From Opitutaceae bacterium (GTDB lineage: Bacteria > Verrucomicrobiota > Verrucomicrobiia > Opitutales > Opitutaceae): 10,622 nucleotides of DNA. Below the pieces are notes generated by a model. It worked only from the letters and a program-made list of their open reading frames with translations. It did no database searches and had not been told where the DNA came from. Shown here one piece after another: positions 1 to 5,157 of this stretch; within the stretch, counting starts at the first letter, position 1; every line of letters starts with the position of its first letter. The stretch is from NCBI GenBank assembly GCA_031282705.1, contig JAITDF010000546.1, forward strand, positions 1 through 10,622, written 5' to 3'. Position numbers and translations under genes: made by a program.

Positions 1-3000
1 CGTCGCCGGTGGCGGCGGCGATGGGTTTTTCATCAAGCGGGGGGCAGGCCGGCCACGGGTCCGCCGGCGTCGCGGCGTCGAAGGTCAGCACGGCCCAGCC
101 GCGGTGCGCGAGGGAGACATCGTATTTGCCGTCGGCGCCGGCGGCGATGGTTGAAACAACGCCGGCGCCCGCGTTGCCGCCGGCGCCGGTGCGCAGGCGG
201 GCGGGCGAGCCGGGCGCGATGCCGAGCGCGGCGGCGTCTATATACACTTTCGCGGCGGCGGCGGCGCGGGCCTGGTTTAACAATACGATGTGGAATCTGC
301 CGTCGCCTTGCGCGCCGAGGTAATCGACCTTGGGCGTGTCCACGTTGAATTTTTGATCATCGAGCCAGAGCCAGCACGCGGTGTCGTCGAATATCCTGCC
401 GGGGCTTCCTCCGTAGATTCGCGATGAAAACCAGACGTAGCCCTGCGATTTGACGTAGGGGAAACGGATCGCGCCGCCGGTGCGCGCGTCGGCATCGGTG
501 ACAAGGAAATCGACGAGCATGGCGAGATGCACGGGCGCGTGATGCCAGTAAAAGGACGTGAGGTCGGGGCCGTCGTCGTTGTAGGCCGGGTCGTATTGCA
601 AGTCCATAAACAGGGAGAGGTTGTATCCGGGATAGGCGGCGCCGCGTCCGATGATGGCGTTGCGGGCATGGGTGCGCCAGTAGTCCTCGCCGGTGATGGC
701 GTGGAGGCGCAGGAGGTTGGCGGCCCACACCTCAAGCTGGATGTTGCTGAACGGGCTGTTTGTCATGAAATACGTGGTGGGCTGCTCAATCGCGAGACCC
801 GTGGTGGAGGGCAGCCATGCGGGGACGGTTTTTTCGGGGATGTCGAAGGTCACGGGCGTGCCGGCGGGAAGGTCGGACGGGAACCCGACGCGCCGGCGCT
901 CGTCGCCATCCCACCAGAGCGTGCGGGTGACGGTGAGCGTGCCTCCCGCATAGAGGGTCATGCTCGCGGCGGGGTCGGCGGGGACGATGGGCGTCACCCA
1001 TTGGCCGGCGGTGGTGAGGCTCGCGCCGCGCCTGGCGTAGCCGAGTATTTCGGGGTCGCCGGTGAGTTCGTAGAGGTCGAGCAGGTCCCACCAGTAGGGG
1101 TAGGCGGACACGTTGTAGAAGGCGGATATGGGGCGGAGGGTCTGGTTGACCGCGGTGTCGCCAAACTGGGTGGCGGCCCAGGTCTTCGCGTCGGTTTTGA
1201 TTGTGTTGAGAAGCGCGGCGTCGGGCGCGACGCGGTGGAGGGCGAGTTTTTCCGACCACGCGGGGACCGTGCCGCCGGCGGTGACGGGATTGTTGGAGCC
1301 GTCCAGCATGTGGTCGCGCAGCCACGGGTTGAGGCCGCCGAGGAGGCTGTCGAAGCCCTGCCAGAGGGCGGCGCCGTAGGTGGTGCTGCGGGCGAATGAG
1401 AGGCGGGTTTCCTCCGGTCTTTTTATATACAACTCGTCGGTGCCGAGCGCGAAGTGCGCGGCGGAGCGGCTGAGCATGAACTCGAGCGCGGGCAGGCCGC
1501 GTGTTTTATAAAACGCGTCGTCGCGGGTGAGCCGCGCGGCGGACACGAGCATGAGCGGGGCCGAGTGCGTGGCGATGCCCGGGCCTTCGATGTTGGACGG
1601 CCCCTTGAGGTTGTCGTACCAGCGGAATTGCGGGCCGGATTTTATGAGTTTGACAATGTTGACGGCCTGCCGGGTGAGCGAGGTGCCCCAGGGCTCGCGG
1701 TAATCGCGCAACGTCAGGACGCCGGTGTCGATGTCGCGCATGGTTTCAAACCAGGGCTGCGGCGCGGCGACCACCCACCACGCGGCGTCCAGTGTGTCGC
1801 CGGCGTTTTTTTGCGAACCGCGTCCGCCGAGCACGGGCGAGAAGGCGGCGGGCTGCACGGCCATCTCCGGGCCGAGCAGTGAGAAGCCGTGCGTGGCGTT
1901 GTCGCGGTCGGCCCATTCGGCGGGGAGGCGGGCGGGGTCGGCGACGACGCCATGCGTGAGGGCGGGGACGCCGGGGACGCCGGATGTTTCCACGAGAGAC
2001 ATCGGATGCGGGGTCATCGAGGACATGATCATGACGGGCACGTCGGGCAGGCGCTTGAATTGATAAAGCGGCGGCAGTTGCACGGCGGTGACTTTGTCAA
2101 GCGGGAAGCCGCGCGTGCCGCCGGAAGCGAAGGCGAGCGAGTAGCAGCCCGCCTGGGCCGTGGTCGCGGAAACCTCCATGCGCGCGGCGTGGCCGGATTC
2201 CGGCACCTGCCAGGTCACGGTGATTTCGCCGGGAAACCCGGCGGCGGGCGCGCCCCGGCGCAGCTTGTAGAGAATCGTGATTGTTTTTGCATCGATTGTC
2301 CGCGCGACCGATTCGGGCAGATACGCGGCGCGCGCGTCACCGGCGAGGAAGGCGTTGCGCGTGTCGGCGGGCAGTGTCCACGTGGCGCCATTGAACGACC
2401 AGTCCTCGGATTCGGCGCTTTTCCAGCGCGGAGCCCAGCCGGGGGTGACGGTGGATTCCGAGGCGCGGATGAGATAAACGGGCTCCGGGTTTGCCCGCCA
2501 TTCGAGGCTGGCGGCGGCGCCGGTGAGAAATTCGACCTCGCGGAGGAGGAAGTCCTGCCCGTCGGCGGTCTGCGCCTTGCGGAAACGCAACGCCATGTCA
2601 TGCGTGCGCAACTCGGCCGCCACGCCGTCCGCGCCTTCGGTGACGGACGGATTTTCCAAGCCGGACGACGGCGCGGGGACGCGCGCGGCCTGCAACGGGG
2701 TTTGCGCGTAGGTGTTGAGCGAGGCGCGGGTGATGCCGGGGTTGTTGGGGTCGAGGTCGGCGCTGGTGATGAGCACCGCCTCCAGGCGCCCGAGATAGCG
2801 GGCGGTGTCCTTTACCTCGATGGTGTGGATGCCGGCGGCGAGGGAAACATCCTTGACCCGCTCCCATAGCCAGCCGTTCACCTCGTGCGCGCCGCACTCG
2901 ATGTCCGGCTCCACGCCGTCGATGAACACCTTGAAGCGACGGCTGCCGGCGATGGTGTCAAAGTCCCGGCTGTTTGCCCAGATCGCATAAACGCCGGCGG

Positions 3001-3346
3001 TGTTTATGGTGAAACCGGCAAGGGCGGTGCCGCCGTTGTTGGTGGCCCTGATAAACGTTTCCGTGGTGCCGTCCTGGTTGTCGAACGCCTCCCAGCCGCC
3101 GTGGGCGGCGAAGGTTTCGGGCTCGAGGAGCAGCGTGTTGGTTTTGTCCGGCGGCGCGGCGCGCAGGGTGGACGGCGCGAGGGCGGCGGCGAGCAGGAGG
3201 GCGGGCAGGCAGGCGAGCGGCGCGAACAGGCGGCGCCGCCGGCGGCAGGCGGACTGGCTCCGCGCGGCGGACCGGGATTGCGGATCGCCGCGCACGGGCG
3301 ATGCGGGACGGGATGGCGGGATGGCTGGATGTCGGGAGGGGGTCAT
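1..3346 (-). CDS. Very large secreted protein, C-terminus off the left edge; possible carbohydrate-active enzyme
   Basis: An uninterrupted minus-strand frame runs from ATG at 3346-3344 to the window edge, giving 1115 codons with no stop, so the 3' end is missing. The N-terminus has an arginine-rich stretch (residues 35-39), a hydrophobic core (about 40-57) and a likely signal peptidase I site near LRA-A at 61-64, so the product is probably exported. Residues about 70-205 look like a beta-sandwich, lectin-like module ending in a HTIEVKD-type strand. Residues about 500-950 are rich in Trp, Tyr and helix, with YWWDLLDLYELTGD near 752 and WHHAPVHLAML near 940, which suggests an alpha-toroid catalytic domain as in several polysaccharide lyases and glycoside hydrolases. 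The end looks like a beta-rich domain. The family is not recognised, and an enzyme role is inference from the architecture. GC-rich third codon positions support coding. There is no clear ribosome binding site. The n-region is unusually long; GTG at codon 18 is an alternative start. Confidence 0.85.
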   Translation of the reverse strand, partial: MTPSRHPAIPPSRPASPVRGDPQSRSAARSQSACRRRRRLFAPLACLPALLLAAALAPSTLRAAPPDKTNTLLLEPETFAAHGGWEAFDNQDGTTETFIRATNNGGTALAGFTINTAGVYAIWANSRDFDTIAGSRRFKVFIDGVEPDIECGAHEVNGWLWERVKDVSLAAGIHTIEVKDTARYLGRLEAVLITSADLDPNNPGITRASLNTYAQTPLQAARVPAPSSGLENPSVTEGADGVAAELRTHDMALRFRKAQTADGQDFLLREVEFLTGAAASLEWRANPEPVYLIRASESTVTPGWAPRWKSAESEDWSFNGATWTLPADTRNAFLAGDARAAYLPESVARTIDAKTITILYKLRRGAPAAGFPGEITVTWQVPESGHAARMEVSATTAQAGCYSLAFASGGTRGFPLDKVTAVQLPPLYQFKRLPDVPVMIMSSMTPHPMSLVETSGVPGVPALTHGVVADPARLPAEWADRDNATHGFSLLGPEMAVQPAAFSPVLGGRGSQKNAGDTLDAAWWVVAAPQPWFETMRDIDTGVLTLRDYREPWGTSLTRQAVNIVKLIKSGPQFRWYDNLKGPSNIEGPGIATHSAPLMLVSAARLTRDDAFYKTRGLPALEFMLSRSAAHFALGTDELYIKRPEETRLSFARSTTYGAALWQGFDSLLGGLNPWLRDHMLDGSNNPVTAGGTVPAWSEKLALHRVAPDAALLNTIKTDAKTWAATQFGDTAVNQTLRPISAFYNVSAYPYWWDLLDLYELTGDPEILGYARRGASLTTAGQWVTPIVPADPAASMTLYAGGTLTVTRTLWWDGDERRRVGFPSDLPAGTPVTFDIPEKTVPAWLPSTTGLAIEQPTTYFMTNSPFSNIQLEVWAANLLRLHAITGEDYWRTHARNAIIGRGAAYPGYNLSLFMDLQYDPAYNDDGPDLTSFYWHHAPVHLAMLVDFLVTDADARTGGAIRFPYVKSQGYVWFSSRIYGGSPGRIFDDTACWLWLDDQKFNVDTPKVDYLGAQGDGRFHIVLLNQARAAAAAKVYIDAAALGIAPGSPARLRTGAGGNAGAGVVSTIAAGADGKYDVSLAHRGWAVLTFDAATPADPWPACPPLDEKPIAAATGD

Positions 3347-3454
3347 GGGTTGTTTTGGAAATGGGAAGGAATACTGACAGATTACGCGTGAAATGGAAAC
3401 AGATTGACGTTCAACCGTTGACCTCCCCCGGCGGCGGGGAAGCGTCCGCAGCAC

Positions 3455-3496
3455 TGGAGGGGTGGCCTTGGAGGGGCGGCACTGGATGGACGGCAC
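3455..3496. repeat. Three degenerate 14-bp tandem units
   Basis: Three head-to-tail 14-bp units begin at 3455, 3469 and 3483. They read TGGAGGGGTGGCCT, TGGAGGGGCGGCAC and TGGATGGACGGCAC. The first two share their first eight bases and the last two share the final CGGCAC. They lie in noncoding sequence; function is unknown. Confidence 0.6.
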
Positions 3497-3508
3497 GGAG
3501 GCCGGCTC

Positions 3509-3557
3509 CCCGGAGGCCCGTCCTCCTCCCCCCTCCGCCCCCCCCCGGAGGCCCGTC
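3509..3557. repeat. 14-bp direct repeat pair
   Basis: CCCGGAGGCCCGTC occurs at 3509-3522 and again at 3544-3557. The spacer is almost all pyrimidine on the plus strand. The copies are perfect, but the surrounding sequence is low in complexity, so slippage is the simplest origin. Confidence 0.6.
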
Positions 3558-3750
3558 TTCCAAAAAAGGCCCGGACGCTCCACGCAACAGCAACACCGGC
3601 AAAGAGGCGGGAAAACGCTTCCGGCGGGGCCGGCCCCGCCCTGAATCACCACCCCGCGGCAGGCCGCCCTTGAATTTGTTGTTCCAATCGGAGCCCGCGA
3701 TCGCTACCCGTGGGCAAGTCCGGCGTGCCAGGGGCGCGCCGGCCCGTCCC

Positions 3751-3781
3751 GCAACACCAGCAACACCACTTTGCAACACCA
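3751..3781. repeat. Three GCAACACCA repeats just upstream of the lipoprotein start
   Basis: GCAACACCA occurs at 3751-3759, 3760-3768 and 3773-3781, ending seven bases before the ATG at 3789. A related CAACAGCAACACC lies further upstream near 3585-3597. The position fits an mRNA leader, where an unstructured CA-rich sequence could help initiation without a Shine-Dalgarno, but that is inference. Confidence 0.6.
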
Positions 3782-3788
3782 CTTCACC

Positions 3789-4277
3789 ATGCGCCAACTC
3801 CCGATCCTCGCCGCGTTCGCCGCCGCCGCGCTCCTCGCGCTCGCCGCCGCCGGCTGCCGCTCCCATATCGCCAATCTCAGGCAGCAAATCCACCCCGCCT
3901 ACCATGCCCGGACCTTCACGGGCATCGACCAGCGCCAGGCCTACGACGCCTCGCTCGCCGCCTTGAGGCAGATGGGCTACAGGCAAACCGGCGGCGGGGC
4001 CGCCCAAGGCCGGATCGAAGCGATCAGCGAAATGCTCGCGCCCGACGTCCCGCGGCAGTCTCCGCGGCAGGTCGCCATCCACATCCGCATCAACCCCGCC
4101 CTCGACGGCGGCGCGAACGTCGAAACCCTGTTCACCGACATCCGCCAGGATGCCTTTAACGCCCGCGAAGGCATGGGCAGCAAACAGCCCCTCGCCGAAA
4201 GCCCGCTTTACGACGTGTTCTACAAATACCTAGCCCGCGCCGCGGCCGCGCCCCCGCCGGCCGCATCCGATCGGTAG
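3789..4277 (+). CDS. Predicted small lipoprotein of unknown function
   Basis: This frame encodes 162 residues. The ATG at 3789 is preferred to the upstream ATG at 3771 because it puts a standard lipoprotein signal at the terminus: Arg2, a hydrophobic Ala/Leu core (residues 4-21) and a lipobox-like AAGC with the acceptor Cys at 23. The mature part, about 140 residues, is a small soluble domain. It has a helix around DQRQAYDASLAALRQMGY, an alternating strand pattern around VAIHIRINP, and a C-terminal helix near PLYDVFYKYLA, followed by an Ala/Pro-rich tail. This resembles the many short periplasmic lipoproteins with one alpha/beta domain, but I cannot name a family. It is probably anchored to the outer or inner membrane facing the periplasm. 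It is transcribed divergently from the large secreted-protein gene and convergently with the restriction-modification block. No Shine-Dalgarno is visible. The codon use is GC-rich, like the chromosome flanks. Confidence 0.8.
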   Translation: MRQLPILAAFAAAALLALAAAGCRSHIANLRQQIHPAYHARTFTGIDQRQAYDASLAALRQMGYRQTGGGAAQGRIEAISEMLAPDVPRQSPRQVAIHIRINPALDGGANVETLFTDIRQDAFNAREGMGSKQPLAESPLYDVFYKYLARAAAAPPPAASDR

Positions 4278-4329
4278 ATACGCAGGCGCGGGATTGCGGC
4301 GCGGCGCGCATGGCAGGGTTTGATTGCAG

Positions 4330-4451
4330 GGGCGGCAGCACGCCCTCCCCTCGGGAAAACCAGCAAATGCAACCATCGGGGTCTCGCTCCCGATGGACTT
4401 GTCAAAAGCGGAAACTGTTCCCGCCTTTGACAGCGGGATTCGTTCCCCCGC
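4330..4451. other. Cluster of four hairpins in the convergent gap; possible bidirectional terminator
   Basis: Four inverted repeats follow each other. GGGCG/CGCCC at 4330-4334 and 4341-4345. CCATCGGG/CCCGATGG at 4373-4380 and 4389-4396, a perfect 8-bp stem. TGTCAAAAGCGG/CCGCCTTTGACA at 4400-4411 and 4421-4432, a 12-bp stem with one mismatch. GCGGG/CCCGC at 4433-4437 and 4447-4451. None is followed by a clear T-run on either strand, so classical intrinsic termination is not proven. The position between convergent genes favours transcription stopping or mRNA 3' end protection. The loops of the last three are similar (see findings), which suggests a repeated element. Confidence 0.5.
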
Positions 4452-4462
4452 CCAGCGTCCAG

Positions 4463-4687
4463 TCAATTTGAAATTGTCGGATAAAGTCTTTTGAGTTTAA
4501 TACGCGCATTTTGATCGGTAAACCGCCAGTTGATCTCGGCCTTCTTATTATTCCTGCTTTCCTGCCACGCTTTTGCTTCTCGAGCTATAGTTTCCATATC
4601 GGCGATTCTTCTTTTGAGGCGCTGCCCCATCAGCACACGCAGTTCTATTTCGGCCATGTTCAGCCAGCTCCCGTGTTTTGGTGTATA
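4463..4687 (-). pseudogene. C-terminal fragment of an IS630-family transposase
   Basis: The minus-strand frame from about 4687 to the TGA at 4465-4463 reads YTPKHGSWLNMAEIEL, then a helix-rich stretch, and ends with NWRFTDQNARIKLKRLYP and four more residues. These are the signature C-terminal motifs of IS630-type DDE transposases; the Glu in the SWLNMAEIE segment is the expected third catalytic acid. Only about 74 residues remain of an expected total of roughly 330-370. The N-terminal helix-turn-helix and the first two catalytic Asp residues are absent. The ATG at 4657 is internal to the motif and not a true start. Upstream the frame stays open only to the TGA at 4720-4718, which is also the HNH stop codon. 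The fragment cannot be an active transposase. It marks an old insertion or recombination junction. Confidence 0.85.
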
Positions 4688-4717
4688 GAGCTTTTGTAAA
4701 TATGAAGAGCGGGATTG

Positions 4718-5143
4718 TCATGATTTTTCCGGTTTGATTGAATGTCCTAAAATCGCACCGGTTGTCACACCTACAGCGATCCCAATTGGGCCACCGAGCC
4801 AAGCGCCTGCGAGTCCTCCAACAGCCGCACCTTTCAACATGTTCCCTTTTCGTATTCGCTTCTTTTTCTCTTTGGAGTGCGGAGCGCGAGTCACGCCATT
4901 TTGGGTTCTGGTTGTTCGCGTGCTTCGATCCTGTTTTGAGCGGTTGCAGAAAATGCAAGCGGGACGGAGGTTGTTTTTGCGATTGGTGCCGCCATTGGCA
5001 CGTGGAATGGAGTGATCCACCTCCCATGCCCCACGAGCACCGATTTTCCCATAATTATTTATTGAGAGTTTTTTGTGGCACAGATGACAGTAGCCGTCTG
5101 TGCAATGATATATTTCTTTTAATTCTTTCTGCTCGTATTTCAT
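4718..5143 (-). CDS. HNH endonuclease with C-terminal glycine-zipper membrane segment
   Basis: This gene encodes 141 residues. Residues 19-72 form an HNH nuclease fold: a zinc knuckle C19-x2-C22, the D43-H44 catalytic motif in WEVDHSIPRANGGTN, N58, then a second knuckle C63-x2-C66 followed by N67. This is the HNN variant common in phage and defence nucleases. A basic linker (about 68-101, including KEKKKRIRKG) follows. Residues 105-133 then carry eight glycines at exactly every fourth position (105, 109, 113, 117, 121, 125, 129, 133), with Pro119 in the middle. That is a glycine zipper, which probably inserts into a membrane as two short helices. DNA cleavage is expected from the family; membrane location and role are inferred. 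It lies 14 bases after the restriction-modification gene stop, on the same strand, so it is probably co-transcribed. Composition is AT-richer than the flanks. No Shine-Dalgarno is seen, and the start codon is inside a hairpin. Confidence 0.82.
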   Translation of the reverse strand: MKYEQKELKEIYHCTDGYCHLCHKKLSINNYGKIGARGAWEVDHSIPRANGGTNRKNNLRPACIFCNRSKQDRSTRTTRTQNGVTRAPHSKEKKKRIRKGNMLKGAAVGGLAGAWLGGPIGIAVGVTTGAILGHSIKPEKS

Positions 5144-5150
5144 ACGAGCA
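5130..5150 (-). promoter_or_regulatory. Perfect 9-bp hairpin containing the HNH start codon
   Basis: On the minus strand TGCTCGTAT (5150-5142), a GAA triloop and ATACGAGCA (5138-5130) form a perfect inverted repeat. The HNH ATG (5143-5141) straddles the stem and loop. The upstream gene's TAA (5160-5158) is only 7 bases before the stem. Folding in mRNA would mask the start codon until a ribosome arriving at the upstream stop opens it, which would couple HNH translation to the upstream gene. It could alternatively bind a protein. The symmetry is seen; the role is inferred. Confidence 0.5.
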
Positions 5151-5157
5151 ATTAGGA

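Larger units (their letters stand above)
3347..3788. other. GC-rich intergenic region between divergent genes
   Basis: This stretch separates the minus-strand secreted-protein gene from the plus-strand lipoprotein gene, so promoters for both should lie here. The first 60 bases next to the large gene are less GC-rich. The remainder is C/G-rich and low in complexity, with several short direct repeats annotated separately. Frames open across it show no protein-like composition. No promoter was convincing enough to call. Confidence 0.6.

Noticed and set aside
527..2869. Several long plus-strand open frames (527-1399, 1454-1882, 1889-2869)
   Set aside because: They are Gly/Arg/Val-rich antisense frames of the large secreted-protein gene, a usual product of high GC.
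3411..4082. Minus-strand frame of 223 codons across the repeat-rich gap and lipoprotein gene
   Set aside because: It is Gly/Arg/Pro low complexity and antisense to a gene with a clear lipoprotein signal.
4330..4451. CRISPR array or integron attC interpretation of the consecutive hairpins
   Set aside because: There are no regularly spaced identical repeats, no conserved attC ends, and no cas or integrase gene in the window.
4548..5027. Minus-strand frame of 159 codons overlapping HNH and the transposase remnant
   Set aside because: It is rich in Arg, Cys and Gln, lacks motifs, and covers two other frames with recognisable families.
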